A DNA stretch of 64,000 bases from Clostridiales bacterium (GCA_019416455.1 DXXG01000010.1:89533-153532); one strand, 5' to 3'. Counted from the stretch's first letter, positions 1 through 9,031 are shown. Made by a program: numbers and translations. Notes: generated from the letters alone by a model not told the origin.

Positions 1-462
1 GCACAGGCAACGGTGGAGGAGCTGTACCGCCAGATGGAGACCCTTTCCCGCAAGGAGATCATTGCCGAAAGCGTGGACCGGTTCGGAGGAGTTATCGTCT
101 GCGAAAACATGGACGAGGCCGTGGACTTCGCCAACGAGCTTGCACCGGAGCATCTGGAGATTTGCTGCCAGAATCCCTTTGACTATCTGGGACGTCTGGA
201 CAATGCTGGTTCCGTGTTTATGGGACACTATTCCCCTGAACCTTTGGGCGACTATTACGCCGGGGCCAACCATGTCCTGCCTACTGGCGGTACCGCCCGG
301 TTCTTCTCACCCCTGTCCGTGGACGATTTCATCAAGAAGTCCAGCTTTATCTACTATCCCAAGGAAGAGCTCCAAAAGGCCGCCGGAGACATCATTCGTT
401 TGGCGGAGACTGAGGAGCTCACCGCTCACGCTAATTCCATCCGGGTGCGGGTGGAGGACTAA
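1..462 (+). CDS. hisD: Histidinol dehydrogenase, C-terminal part (5' end outside window)
   Basis: Oxidises L-histidinol to L-histidine in two NAD-dependent steps, the last step of histidine synthesis. The frame is open from base 1, so the N-terminal two thirds lie upstream of the window. The visible 153 residues carry the HisD C-terminal signature: APEHLEI, then GHYSPEPLGDYYAGANH and LPTGGTARFFSPLSV, which supply substrate- and zinc-contacting residues. The stop is 12 nt before hisC, so the two are co-transcribed. Nothing looks broken apart from the window edge. Confidence 0.95.
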   Translation, partial: AQATVEELYRQMETLSRKEIIAESVDRFGGVIVCENMDEAVDFANELAPEHLEICCQNPFDYLGRLDNAGSVFMGHYSPEPLGDYYAGANHVLPTGGTARFFSPLSVDDFIKKSSFIYYPKEELQKAAGDIIRLAETEELTAHANSIRVRVED

Positions 463-474
463 AAGGAGTCTGCC

Positions 475-1545
475 ATGTACCGCTTGAATGATAAGATCAA
501 AGATTTGCAGCCCTACGATCCGGTAGAGGGAGGGTTCCGCATCCATTTGGATGCCAACGAGTCTTTTTTGCCGCTGCCTCCTGCGATCCTGGAGGAGCTG
601 GCACAAACTCTGCCTCAAACTGCTTTTAACCGCTATCCAGATCCGGCTGCTAGGGAGCTTTGCCAGGCTTTTGCCCAGTATTACGGGGTTCCGGTGGAGA
701 ATGTGGCAGCGGGCAATGGTTCCGACGAGCTGATCACCGTGCTGTTCACCGGATTTCTCCAGCGGGGAGACGCTTTCGTCACCGTGGAGCCGGACTTCTC
801 CATGTACGCTTTCAATGGATACCTCCAGGAAGCCCGGCACATTTGTGTGCCGAAACGGGAAGATTACTCGCTGGATATTGACAAGCTGATAGAAACCTGC
901 CAAAATGAGAATGTAAAGCTCCTGATCTTCAGCAACCCGGGTAATCCCACTTCCGTGGTGTGCCCTCGGGAGGAGATCCGCCGCCTAGTGCGGGGTGTGG
1001 ACGCTCTGGTGGTGTTGGATGAGGCCTACATGGACTTCTCTGACCAGAGCCTTCTGCCGGAGTTTCTAGAATACGACAACCTGTTGATTCTTCGCACCTG
1101 CTCCAAGGCCATCGGCATGGCCGGCGCCCGGCTGGGGTTTGCTGTGGGGCAGAAGCCTTTGATCGACGCGGTGAAAGCTGTGAAGTCCCCCTATAACGTG
1201 AACACTTTGTCCCAAACTTTGGGCACTGTGGTGCTGCGTCATCCCCAGATCCTGAAAGATGCCCTGGCGCAGATCCTACGGTCCAGGGACCAGCTGATTT
1301 CCGGCATAGAGGATCTAGCCAAAGAGTATCCCGGTAGGTTCGCATTGCTGCCCTGTGCCACCAACTTCGCCGCCATGAAGATGAAAGACGGAGAGCGCTT
1401 GTACCGTTATCTGGGGGAGCGGGGCATCTCTATTCGGTATACCGGAGGCCTGGTGCGGATCACTTGCGGCACTCCCAAGGAAAATCAGGCGGTGCTGGAG
1501 GAGATGGCCCAGTATTTTGCCGCAATGCCGGCAGCGGAGGAATGA
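475..1545 (+). CDS. hisC: Histidinol-phosphate aminotransferase
   Basis: PLP-dependent fold-type I aminotransferase that converts imidazole acetol phosphate and glutamate to histidinol phosphate. The 356 residues match the family's usual length. Visible motifs are HLDANES near the N terminus, NPGNPTS around residue 160, LDEAYMDFS around 180, and the PLP-lysine region RTCSKAIGMAGARLGF around 210. An AAGGAG ribosome site precedes the ATG. The end lies five bases before the hisB start, with hisB's ribosome site inside the hisC reading frame, which suggests translational coupling. Confidence 0.95.
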   Translation: MYRLNDKIKDLQPYDPVEGGFRIHLDANESFLPLPPAILEELAQTLPQTAFNRYPDPAARELCQAFAQYYGVPVENVAAGNGSDELITVLFTGFLQRGDAFVTVEPDFSMYAFNGYLQEARHICVPKREDYSLDIDKLIETCQNENVKLLIFSNPGNPTSVVCPREEIRRLVRGVDALVVLDEAYMDFSDQSLLPEFLEYDNLLILRTCSKAIGMAGARLGFAVGQKPLIDAVKAVKSPYNVNTLSQTLGTVVLRHPQILKDALAQILRSRDQLISGIEDLAKEYPGRFALLPCATNFAAMKMKDGERLYRYLGERGISIRYTGGLVRITCGTPKENQAVLEEMAQYFAAMPAAEE

Positions 1546-1549
1546 TACC

Positions 1550-2131
1550 ATGGAACGCTACGCATCCATGCACCGAAAAACCAACGAAACAGAAGTCACT
1601 GTGGAACTTTGCCTGGATGGGGGAGAGCGAAACGTCTCCACCGGGGTGGGGTTCTTTGACCATATGCTCACCGCCTTTGCGGTCCATGGCGGGTTTGGGC
1701 TGAAAGTACACACGGTGGGTGATTGGGAGGTGGATTGCCACCACACCATCGAAGATACGGGCATCGTGCTGGGGAAGGCCTTTGCCGACGCCCTGCCCAC
1801 CAAACGGGGGATCAAGCGGTTCGGCCACGCCTTTATTCCCATGGACGAGGCTTTGGCCTTTGCCGCGGCGGATATCAGCGGACGGCCCTTCCTGGTGTTC
1901 CAGGGGGAGTTTCCTCAGGAGCGGGTTGGAGATTTCGACTCCTGTATGACTGAGGAATTTTTCCGAGCCTTCGCCGTCAACGCCGGAGTGACCCTCCATT
2001 TGAAGTGCGAGTACGGGAAAAATTCCCACCATATGATCGAAGCGCTGTTCAAAGCGGCAGCCCATGCTCTGCGAGACGCTGTCTCTCAGGAGGAAGAAGG
2101 TGTGCTGCTTTCTTCCAAAGGCGTGCTGTAA
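1550..2131 (+). CDS. hisB: Imidazoleglycerol-phosphate dehydratase
   Basis: Dehydrates imidazole glycerol phosphate to imidazole acetol phosphate. The protein is the monofunctional, 193-residue type without the phosphatase domain of enteric HisB. The two metal-binding duplicated motifs are present: CHHTIEDTG around residue 65 and SHHMIEALFK around 165, with GFFDHML near the N terminus. The ATG at 1550 is chosen over in-frame codons upstream because GCGGAGGA lies at the right distance and because the product then starts like other IGPD enzymes. Confidence 0.95.
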   Translation: MERYASMHRKTNETEVTVELCLDGGERNVSTGVGFFDHMLTAFAVHGGFGLKVHTVGDWEVDCHHTIEDTGIVLGKAFADALPTKRGIKRFGHAFIPMDEALAFAAADISGRPFLVFQGEFPQERVGDFDSCMTEEFFRAFAVNAGVTLHLKCEYGKNSHHMIEALFKAAAHALRDAVSQEEEGVLLSSKGVL

Positions 2132-2209
2132 AAGGAAAGTGTATTGGCAAGCTCCCGACCCGGGGGCTTGCTTGAGGTTTATGCTATTGAAGAAGGGGAG
2201 GAACCATCC

Positions 2210-3274
2210 ATGATCTTACTGCCTGCCATCGACCTGCACGAAGGAAAATGCGTCCGTTTGTTTCAGGGAAATTACGATACTGCCCAGGTGGTGGCCAAGG
2301 ACCCCTTGACCACGGCCAAGCGCTTTCAGGAACAGGGTGCCCGTTGGCTCCACATGGTGGATCTGGACGGCGCCAAGGAAGGAAAGCCCGCCAATTCCCA
2401 CCTGATCTTCGACGTGGTTGAAAACACGGACCTCCACGTGGAAGTGGGTGGGGGCATCCGGGATATGGAAACGGTGGAATACTATTTGAACCGGGGCGTC
2501 AGCCGGATCATTCTGGGTTCTGCCGCCTTGCGCGACCCAGAATTTGTCCGGGAAGCGGTGCGCCGTTTTGAGAAGAAGATTGCGGTAGGCATCGATGCTT
2601 TGGACGGCAAAGTGGCCGCCGAGGGCTGGCTGGAACAGAGCCAGGTGGACTATGTGGAGTTTGCCAAGGAGATGGAATCTTTGGGGGTCCATTACCTGAT
2701 CTGTACTGATATCAGCCGGGACGGCACCATGAATGGCCCCAACCTGGTGATGCTGGACAAGCTGAACCAGGCGGTAAACTGCCATATTATCGCCAGCGGC
2801 GGCGTGTCCAGCCTGCTGGATATCGTGAACATCTATGACTTGGGCCTGTACGGTGCCATTGCGGGGAAATCCCTGTACACAGGGGATCTGGACTTGCGGG
2901 CGGCTATTGTGGCCTGCCACAAAATCTCAGGCAAGGCGCCCGAGAAGATGCCTGACGACGAATTGGACCTGTATTTTGCCAAGTCGGATCTGATTCCTGC
3001 CATCATCCAGGACGACGACACCGATGAGGTACTGATGATGGCGTATATGAACCGGGAATCTTTCCGCCGGTCTTTGGAGACGGGATACACCTGGTTTTAC
3101 AGCCGCAGCCGCAAGACGCTCTGGAACAAAGGAGAAACTTCCGGCCATACCCAGAAGATCGTCAGCATTTATTCCGACTGTGACGACGACACCCTCCTGC
3201 TCCGGGTAAAGCAGAAGGGAGCTGCCTGCCATACGGGGAATCACAGCTGTTTCTTTAAAAAACTTCGGGATTGA
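2210..3274 (+). CDS. hisAI: HisA-HisI fusion: ProFAR isomerase plus phosphoribosyl-AMP cyclohydrolase
   Basis: A 354-residue fusion. Residues 1 to about 240 are HisA, a (beta/alpha)8 isomerase: PAIDLHEGK with the catalytic Asp, the phosphate site VGGGIRD, and CTDISRDGTMNGPN with the second catalytic Asp. Residues about 250-354 are HisI: AIIQDDDTDEVLMMAYMN, then the metal site DCDDDT and the Cys-bearing KGAACHTGNHSCF. The ATG at 2210 follows GGGGAGGAACC; an in-frame TTG 66 bases upstream has no ribosome site. HisI is usually free or fused to HisE, so fusion to HisA is unusual. No hisH or hisF lies between hisB and here. Confidence 0.92.
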   Translation: MILLPAIDLHEGKCVRLFQGNYDTAQVVAKDPLTTAKRFQEQGARWLHMVDLDGAKEGKPANSHLIFDVVENTDLHVEVGGGIRDMETVEYYLNRGVSRIILGSAALRDPEFVREAVRRFEKKIAVGIDALDGKVAAEGWLEQSQVDYVEFAKEMESLGVHYLICTDISRDGTMNGPNLVMLDKLNQAVNCHIIASGGVSSLLDIVNIYDLGLYGAIAGKSLYTGDLDLRAAIVACHKISGKAPEKMPDDELDLYFAKSDLIPAIIQDDDTDEVLMMAYMNRESFRRSLETGYTWFYSRSRKTLWNKGETSGHTQKIVSIYSDCDDDTLLLRVKQKGAACHTGNHSCFFKKLRD

Positions 3275-3299
3275 ACATCCCCTGATAAGGAGAAAATAC

Positions 3300-3623
3300 A
3301 TGGATATTCTGCATGAGCTTTATCAGACCGTGGAGAGCCGCCGGGCGGAAAAGACCGAGGGCTCTTACACCTGTTACTTGTTCGAGAAGGGTCTGGACAA
3401 GATCTTGAAAAAGTGCGGCGAGGAATGCAGCGAGGTAATCATCGCCGCCAAGAACGGCAAAAAAGAGGATACCGTGGGGGAGATTTCCGACCTGCTGTAT
3501 CATCTTACGGTGCTGATGGTCAATGAGGGCATTCCCTTTGAAGAGGTGGAAGCGGAGCTTGCCCGCCGTCATCAGAAGCAGGGAAATTTAAAGACCTTCC
3601 ATCAGGTGGACAAGAATACATGA
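3300..3623 (+). CDS. hisE: Phosphoribosyl-ATP pyrophosphatase
   Basis: Hydrolyses phosphoribosyl-ATP to phosphoribosyl-AMP, the step just before HisI. The 107-residue all-alpha MazG-like fold shows the acidic Mg-binding motifs EECSEVIIAAKN (about residue 40) and EISDLLYHL (about residue 61). It is a stand-alone gene 25 nt after hisAI, with an AAGGAGA ribosome site. Its stop overlaps the start of the following methyltransferase by four bases (ATGA), so the two are translationally coupled. Confidence 0.94.
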   Translation: MDILHELYQTVESRRAEKTEGSYTCYLFEKGLDKILKKCGEECSEVIIAAKNGKKEDTVGEISDLLYHLTVLMVNEGIPFEEVEAELARRHQKQGNLKTFHQVDKNT

Positions 3624-4384
3624 ACCGGGAAGAACTGCTGAACCAGTGGCGGGAAGAGGCTGCCAGAGGCATGTCTGGGTGGGACTTTTCCCACATAGTT
3701 TGCCGGTATGAAACGGACCCCCTTCCTTGGGATTACCAGGCGCGGGTGAAGGAGTTCCTCCGGCCGGGAGTGCGCCTGTTGGACCTAGGGACTGGTGGGG
3801 GAGAGTTGCTTCTTTCCTTCCATCACCCCTATGAGCTCACCAGCGTCACAGAAGGGTGGCCTCCGAATTTGGAGCTGTGCCGCCGAAAGCTGGAGCCTTT
3901 GGGGATTACCGTCAAGGGTTACGACAGCGAGCAGAACGACGTGCTTCCCTTTGAGGACGACAGTTTCGACCTGGTGTTGGATCGTCACGAGAGCTACGAT
4001 CTCAAGGAGATCCACCGGGTGTTGAAAAAGGGAGGTTTTTTTGTCACCCAGCAGGTGGGTGGAGAAAATAGCCTACCTCTGGCGAAACGACTTCTGCCCG
4101 GGTTTGAAGGAAACTTTGTGGGCTTTAATCTGGAGAACCAGCTGCCTAAGTTTCGGGAGGCGGGCTTTCGGATCATGGTGAGCGACCAGGCTTTTGTCCA
4201 GGGCCGGTTTCTGGACGTGGGGGCACTGTGTTTTCAGGCCAGTGTCTGTCCCTGGGAATTTCCCGGGTTCTCGGTGGATGGGTGTAAGGAAGTCTTGTTC
4301 CAGCTCCAGGACCAAGTGGAAACTTTGGGCTTTATTCCCAATCTGGAACATCGCTTCCTGGTCATCGCCAAGAACAAAAAGTAA
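3620..4384 (+). CDS. Class I SAM-dependent methyltransferase, substrate unknown
   Basis: 254 residues with a Rossmann methyltransferase core: motif I is LLDLGTGGGE around residue 55, followed by a DLVLDRHESYD motif around 115. The middle part resembles the broad Methyltransf_11/25 group. It overlaps hisE by four bases and is last in the his operon, ahead of a strong terminator. The overlap suggests co-expression, but a histidine-related role is not shown; a small-molecule or RNA substrate is equally possible. Confidence 0.75.
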   Translation: MNREELLNQWREEAARGMSGWDFSHIVCRYETDPLPWDYQARVKEFLRPGVRLLDLGTGGGELLLSFHHPYELTSVTEGWPPNLELCRRKLEPLGITVKGYDSEQNDVLPFEDDSFDLVLDRHESYDLKEIHRVLKKGGFFVTQQVGGENSLPLAKRLLPGFEGNFVGFNLENQLPKFREAGFRIMVSDQAFVQGRFLDVGALCFQASVCPWEFPGFSVDGCKEVLFQLQDQVETLGFIPNLEHRFLVIAKNKK

Positions 4385-4464
4385 GGAAAGGCTTTTTTAG
4401 ACCGTGACTCGCCTGGTGGAGGATGATCTCCACGAAAAGACAACATTCCTTCGACTACAGCAAA

Positions 4465-4494
4465 AAAGAGACCCTGGAAAGGGTCTCTTTTTTT
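4465..4494. terminator. Bidirectional rho-independent terminator
   Basis: An 11-bp stem with arms AAAGAGACCCT and AGGGTCTCTTT around a four-base loop, flanked by an A tract on the left and a T tract on the right. It separates the his operon (plus) from the convergent glycosyltransferase/CsaB gene (minus) and can serve both. Confidence 0.85.
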
Positions 4495-4498
4495 AGTC

Positions 4499-6730
4499 TT
4501 ATTCGGACATTTCCAACAGTCGAGCCACCGCTTGGATGTTCTGACGTTCCACGTCTTGAAGGGTCTTGGCCTTTTGTTCCAGCGCTTTCCGATCGGGCAG
4601 GGATTTCAAGGCTTGCTCCACTGCTTGATCCAGATCCTCGCTCGTGACAGCCCCCAGGTCGATGCAGCTTCCAGTTCCCAGGTATTTGAGGAACGATCCG
4701 ATCTTGGGATCGTAGGAGACACCCACCAGAGGAACTCCGCTCACCGAGGAAAAGATCAGTCCGTGGAGCCGCATAGAGACCACCACGTCCATCCTTCCCA
4801 GCAGACCGATGAGCAGCTCCGGTTCTGCCCGGTCATCCAAAATGTGATAGGGTGATTTCATGTGCCGAACCACTTTTTGGGCTGCCGCGGTGTCATGGAA
4901 AATGTTCAGGGACAGAAATACCGGAGTCAGGCCGTACCATTGGTAGGCGTTGTCGGCGCAAGCGGCGAAAGCGGCGGCTTTACTCTCAAAGCCCTGCCAA
5001 TTCCGCAGCATGAAGCAAATATACCGGCCATCCGGCGCAAGACCGTTCTTTTTCAAGTAGATGTCCACATCCAGATCCGGAGAGGGCGTCAGCACCAAAG
5101 CAGGATCAGAACTGAGCAAGATCTCCGGCCGCTTGACGCCGAAGCCGTCCAGTTCTTCCATGGAGTCTTTCTCACGGAGAGTGATGGTGTCCACGGAGCG
5201 GTCCAGCACTTTTTTCACCAGGCGGATATTTCGGTCTCCCCGCACCGGTCCGATGCCGCAGCCATACATGTCCACCTTGTTCCCCAGGAACTTGGCAAGC
5301 CGCAGGGTGAAGAGGTAGTACCACAAACTGCGGCGGCTGGTGGCGTTTTGGATCAGGGTGCCGCCGCCGTTGATATACAGCACGGATTTCCGCATGGCGG
5401 AGAACATCTTGGGCAGGTTGAAGGTGTAGATCGAGTTGACCCGATACCGCTTTTTGATGCTCTGGGTATTCTTGGCCAGCACGGTAATGGGCATGGTGTC
5501 GTCCAGTTCCTGTACCGATTGGATGATAGACTTCAAAATAGCGTCGTCTCCGGCATTGCCGTGGCCGTAGGCACCGCAGATGATGGTGCCGTCTCTCTTT
5601 TTGGCTTTCTGTCGGGCGTCCCGACGGAGGATGCTCTCATAGATCTCCAACTGATGCTCCACCATCCGGTCGATGGAGAACTCCCGGGAGGCTTTTTCGT
5701 AGATCCGTTCCCCAAAAGTGTCCCGCAGCTCCTTGTCGTTTGCCAACGTCAGCAGATGCTGAGCAAGCTGCTTTTCGTCTCCCGGTTGGAAGATGAGCCC
5801 GTTCACTCCGTCGTCAATAAGCACGGGCACGCCGCCAACGTTGGAGGCGATGGTGGCCCGGTGCATCCGGGTGCCTTCCGTCAGGGAGTAGGGGAAAGTC
5901 TCGGAGAGAGAGGTGAGCAGGTTGATGTCAATGGCGTTATAGAAGGAGTTGATGTCTCCCAGCCAGCCTGCAAAGCAGACCTTGTCGGCGATCCCCAGTT
6001 CCTTAGCCATGTTTTCCAGCTTTTCTCGGTCCTCGCCGTCACCGGCCAGCAGCAGCTTCAAATGGGAGTTTTTCTTGCAGGCGATAGCCATGGCCCGCAG
6101 CAGAGTAGGGATGTCCTTCACCGGAGACAGTCGGGCGGCGATGCCGGCGATCACGTCGTCAGGCTCCCACTTCATGCCAACGCTCTGGAGAAATTCCTCC
6201 TTGGACACGGTGTGGATGGGGGTCTTAAAGTCGATGCCGTTGTAGATGGTGTAGATCCGCCCGGCTGGAAATCCCCGCTCGATGAGGATGTCCGTCATGG
6301 GATCGGATACGCCGATATAGAAGTTCACCCGCCGTAAGGCGACCATGTTGGTGGTGCCGTAGGAGAGTCTTGCCACAGGACGGCCCAGGTAGTCCAACCG
6401 GTAGTCACTGTGGACGGTGGTCACCACCGGGGCTCCCAGATGCTTTTTGATCAGGTTGCCCATCAGGTTCCCTCGGGCGCCGTGGCAGTGGATGATGTCC
6501 ACTTTTTCCCCTTCCAGCCGGCGCTTCAGTTCCTGAAGGCCCACCACAGGGTTGCCGGATTCAATCACCTCGATGGGGATGCCCATTTTCGCCGCGTCCT
6601 CGGAGAAATCCCCTTTGCGGAAGCAGAAGAGCCGGGCGTCGATGAATTGGTTCAATTCTTTCAGCAGATTCAGCACATGAGTTTTGGCGCCGCCGGTATC
6701 GCCGCCGCCGATCAAATGGATCACACGCAT
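4499..6730 (-). CDS. Glycosyltransferase family 4 fused to CsaB-like polysaccharide pyruvyl transferase
   Basis: 743 residues. The N-terminal half (about 1-385) is a GT-B family 4 glycosyltransferase: the first loop LIGGGDTGGAKTHVLNLL, and a nucleotide-sugar region with SETFPYSLTEG and NVGGVPVLIDDG. The C-terminal half (about 390-743) is a polysaccharide pyruvyl transferase of the CsaB type: GAYGHGNAGDDAIL, YINGGGTLIQ, GCGIGPVRG and SMRLHGLIFSS. CsaB adds ketal-linked pyruvate to secondary cell-wall polymer, the ligand of SLH domains. The start at 6730 is chosen because the product then begins MRVIHLIGGG; longer starts add 27 residues that do not fit the fold. It is last in a minus-strand operon with rluA and the ThrE genes. 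Confidence 0.87.
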   Translation of the reverse strand: MRVIHLIGGGDTGGAKTHVLNLLKELNQFIDARLFCFRKGDFSEDAAKMGIPIEVIESGNPVVGLQELKRRLEGEKVDIIHCHGARGNLMGNLIKKHLGAPVVTTVHSDYRLDYLGRPVARLSYGTTNMVALRRVNFYIGVSDPMTDILIERGFPAGRIYTIYNGIDFKTPIHTVSKEEFLQSVGMKWEPDDVIAGIAARLSPVKDIPTLLRAMAIACKKNSHLKLLLAGDGEDREKLENMAKELGIADKVCFAGWLGDINSFYNAIDINLLTSLSETFPYSLTEGTRMHRATIASNVGGVPVLIDDGVNGLIFQPGDEKQLAQHLLTLANDKELRDTFGERIYEKASREFSIDRMVEHQLEIYESILRRDARQKAKKRDGTIICGAYGHGNAGDDAILKSIIQSVQELDDTMPITVLAKNTQSIKKRYRVNSIYTFNLPKMFSAMRKSVLYINGGGTLIQNATSRRSLWYYLFTLRLAKFLGNKVDMYGCGIGPVRGDRNIRLVKKVLDRSVDTITLREKDSMEELDGFGVKRPEILLSSDPALVLTPSPDLDVDIYLKKNGLAPDGRYICFMLRNWQGFESKAAAFAACADNAYQWYGLTPVFLSLNIFHDTAAAQKVVRHMKSPYHILDDRAEPELLIGLLGRMDVVVSMRLHGLIFSSVSGVPLVGVSYDPKIGSFLKYLGTGSCIDLGAVTSEDLDQAVEQALKSLPDRKALEQKAKTLQDVERQNIQAVARLLEMSE

Positions 6731-6785
6731 GGAGTCACTTCCAAATTCTGCCCGCATCGGGCGTATTTTCAACAAACTCTCCGGG

Positions 6786-7760
6786 TCACGTAAGGCCCGG
6801 CATGGCTTCAAATTCCGGGAGAAACCAAACGTCCCCGGCGGTAAATTCCTTTCCGTCCAAATAGGCTAAAGCGCCGCCGTCGGTCTGGAAATCGAACCGC
6901 AGCTTGTAGGAGTACAGCGCTTGGTAGGGGAAACCGGTAGTTTTGTTCACCGCATTTTTGCCGTATTTCCCGTCTCCCGCCAAAGGATGACCGATAGAAG
7001 CAAAATGGGCTCGGATCTGGTGGGTGCGGCCAGTGAGCAGCTCCACCTCCACCAGAGAGAAATCCCTCCGCTCCTCCAGCACTCGGTAGCGGGTGCGGAT
7101 GGTCTTGGCGCCTTCCTTGGGTTTCTGGGAGATGTACACCCGGTTCTGGGACTCATTCTTTTCCAAGTACCCGGTGAGCAGATCCTCCTTCTTTTTCAGG
7201 TGGCCGCACACTACGCACAGGTAGAACTTGTGCAGTTCCCGATCCTTCACCTTTTGGTTGAGGATCCGCAGCGCCTCGGCGTTTTTCGCCGCCATGACGA
7301 TGCCGCCCGTGTTCCGGTCGATGCGGTTTACCAAAGCCGGAGCAAAAGCGTTTTCTGCCTTGGGATCGTATTCCCCCTTGTCGTAAAGGTAGTGCTGGAT
7401 TCGGGCAATAAGGGAGTCAAAGTGGTAGTTTTCGTCCGGGTGAACGATGAGTCCCGGCTTTTTGTCCAGAAGCATCACGTTTTCGTCCTCGTAAAGGATG
7501 GACAGTTTTTTGGGAGCCTTGAGGAAATCTTCCGGCTTCTCCTCTTTCTGGAAGAATTCCTCTTTCAGGAACAGGGATACTACGTCTCCCTCTTTCAGCC
7601 GTGTGGAGATCTGACAGCGCTGTCCGTTCACCTTGATGTCCTTTTTGCGGATGCTTTTATATAACATGGATTGGGGCAGGTTGGGATAAGTTTTGGTGAG
7701 AAACTTGTCCACCCGCTGGTCCCCGTCGTTTTTTCCGATGGTCACTTCCACTCGGGGCAT
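6786..7760 (-). CDS. RluA-family RNA pseudouridine synthase
   Basis: Isomerises uridine to pseudouridine in rRNA or tRNA. Of 324 residues, about 12-60 form an S4 RNA-binding domain (RVDKFLTKTYP, KDIKVNGQR). The catalytic domain follows, with HPDENY and the catalytic-Asp motif written NRIDRNTGGIVMAAK instead of the usual HRLDRDTSG; the Asp is kept. GRTHQIRAHFASIGHPLAGD near the C terminus is typical of RluA/RluC/RluD. A strong AAGGAGG site precedes the ATG, only 12 nt after thrE-like gene 2. The exact target base cannot be read from sequence. Confidence 0.9.
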   Translation of the reverse strand: MPRVEVTIGKNDGDQRVDKFLTKTYPNLPQSMLYKSIRKKDIKVNGQRCQISTRLKEGDVVSLFLKEEFFQKEEKPEDFLKAPKKLSILYEDENVMLLDKKPGLIVHPDENYHFDSLIARIQHYLYDKGEYDPKAENAFAPALVNRIDRNTGGIVMAAKNAEALRILNQKVKDRELHKFYLCVVCGHLKKKEDLLTGYLEKNESQNRVYISQKPKEGAKTIRTRYRVLEERRDFSLVEVELLTGRTHQIRAHFASIGHPLAGDGKYGKNAVNKTTGFPYQALYSYKLRFDFQTDGGALAYLDGKEFTAGDVWFLPEFEAMPGLT

Positions 7761-7772
7761 GGGACCGCCTCC

Positions 7773-8258
7773 TTACGATTTAGATTGTCCTGGACCGTTC
7801 TTAGGAGACCGGTGCAGGGTGAAGAAAAAGGCGGGCAGGGAGAGCACGATGCCGATGCCCAGTGCGATAGCTACGGCGATCTTTACAGTCTCCAAACCCT
7901 TGAGCATTCCCTGGGTATTGTCGCTCATGAAGAAATGGTAGCCGGTGTAATAGATACCGGCTCCGGGCACCAGGGGGAAAATGCCGGTAATCAGAAACAC
8001 GGTCACTGGCGTTTTCCGGAGAAAGGCGAAACTGCGGGAAGCCCAGGCTAATGCCACTGTGGCGAAGAAAGACGCTGTCACCACGCCGATCTCAAAATGC
8101 ATGCCGATAATATAACCCAGCCAGCCGATAGCACCTGTGATCCCGCAGAACAGGTATTCCCGGCGAGGGGTGTGAAAGATGATGGCAAAGGCGATGGTGG
8201 ACACAAAGGCCACAGCCGTTTGAAACGCCCAGTTGAGCAGCAAAGGAAGATCGATCAC
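7773..8258 (-). CDS. ThrE-type threonine/serine exporter, C-terminal half (DUF3815-like membrane protein)
   Basis: 161 residues, almost all hydrophobic, with about five membrane helices and the conserved GIFPLVPGAGIYYTGYHF loop typical of the second half of ThrE. The start is GTG at 8258, overlapping the stop of the preceding gene by four bases (GTGA), with GGAGGTG upstream. Longer readings in this frame run inside the preceding gene. In actinobacteria the two halves are one polypeptide; here they are two coupled genes, so a heteromeric carrier for threonine/serine efflux is inferred. Confidence 0.85.
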   Translation of the reverse strand: MIDLPLLLNWAFQTAVAFVSTIAFAIIFHTPRREYLFCGITGAIGWLGYIIGMHFEIGVVTASFFATVALAWASRSFAFLRKTPVTVFLITGIFPLVPGAGIYYTGYHFFMSDNTQGMLKGLETVKIAVAIALGIGIVLSLPAFFFTLHRSPKNGPGQSKS

Positions 8259-9031
8259 AGCAGAGCACCTCCCATCAGTAAGGACAGCACTCTTACCACA
8301 ACGCCTACGCCCATGGCAATGCAGCCGCCTACCAGTACAGCGTCCAGCATGCGGATGGCGCCGCTGAGGTAATCCCCGTGGAAAAAGTCCCGGATGGAGG
8401 TGGTAAGTGCTACCCCTGGCACCAGGCGAATAATAGAGCCAATGATGATCATGTCCATATTGTGTCCCAATCCGGTCAGGAGCAGCAGCGCCCCGCACAG
8501 GGTGACCAGCGCGCTGGCGGAAAGGTTGGTCAGAAACTTGGACATGTTGTGTTTGCCGACCCAGTAGAGGAACAATTCTAATATCAGGCCGCAGAAAAAG
8601 GCGGTGAGAGCGTCAAAGCCGTCCCCGCCAAACAAATAGCTGAAACAGGCGCTGCCCACGCCACAGGCCAAAGTGGCTAGGGGCAGAGGTGAGTAGGGGA
8701 TCTCTCGGACTTTCTCAAGAATCTGAAAGGCCTCATCCAGAGTATGCTGTCCCTGGGCGATCTCCCGGGAAAGCTGGTTCACTGCACAGATGCGGCCCAT
8801 ATGTGTGGTGGTGCTGGGGACATGCCGCAGTTGTACGGAGCGTTCTTGGCCCTGTTCTACTCCCACGGCAAAAATGGCGTTGGTCAGTACGTAGACGTCG
8901 AACTGTTCCACGTGGTAAGCCCGCGCCACACGTTCCATGGTTTCCTGAACCCGGGAAATCTCCGCACCGTTGCGCAGCAGAACTTCTCCCATTTGAAAGG
9001 AAAGCTCCAAGATACTGTTGCCCTCTTCCAT
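8255..9031 (-). CDS. ThrE-type threonine/serine exporter, N-terminal half (DUF1212-like)
   Basis: 258 residues. The soluble N-terminal part (about 1-110) carries LRNGAEISRVQETM and VYVLTNAIFA, typical of DUF1212. It is followed by about five membrane helices, ending with RLVPGVALTTSIRDFFHGDYLSG, the loop shared by ThrE proteins. The start at 9031 follows AAAGGATGG; a longer in-frame start would put 35 extra residues across the promoter. It is the first gene of the minus-strand operon that ends with the CsaB fusion. Confidence 0.87.
   Translation of the reverse strand: MEEGNSILELSFQMGEVLLRNGAEISRVQETMERVARAYHVEQFDVYVLTNAIFAVGVEQGQERSVQLRHVPSTTTHMGRICAVNQLSREIAQGQHTLDEAFQILEKVREIPYSPLPLATLACGVGSACFSYLFGGDGFDALTAFFCGLILELFLYWVGKHNMSKFLTNLSASALVTLCGALLLLTGLGHNMDMIIIGSIIRLVPGVALTTSIRDFFHGDYLSGAIRMLDAVLVGGCIAMGVGVVVRVLSLLMGGALL

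Noticed and set aside
4862..6337. 491-codon plus-strand frame opposite the glycosyltransferase/CsaB gene
   Set aside because: Composition of a shadow frame and no start signals; the minus-strand protein has clear motifs.
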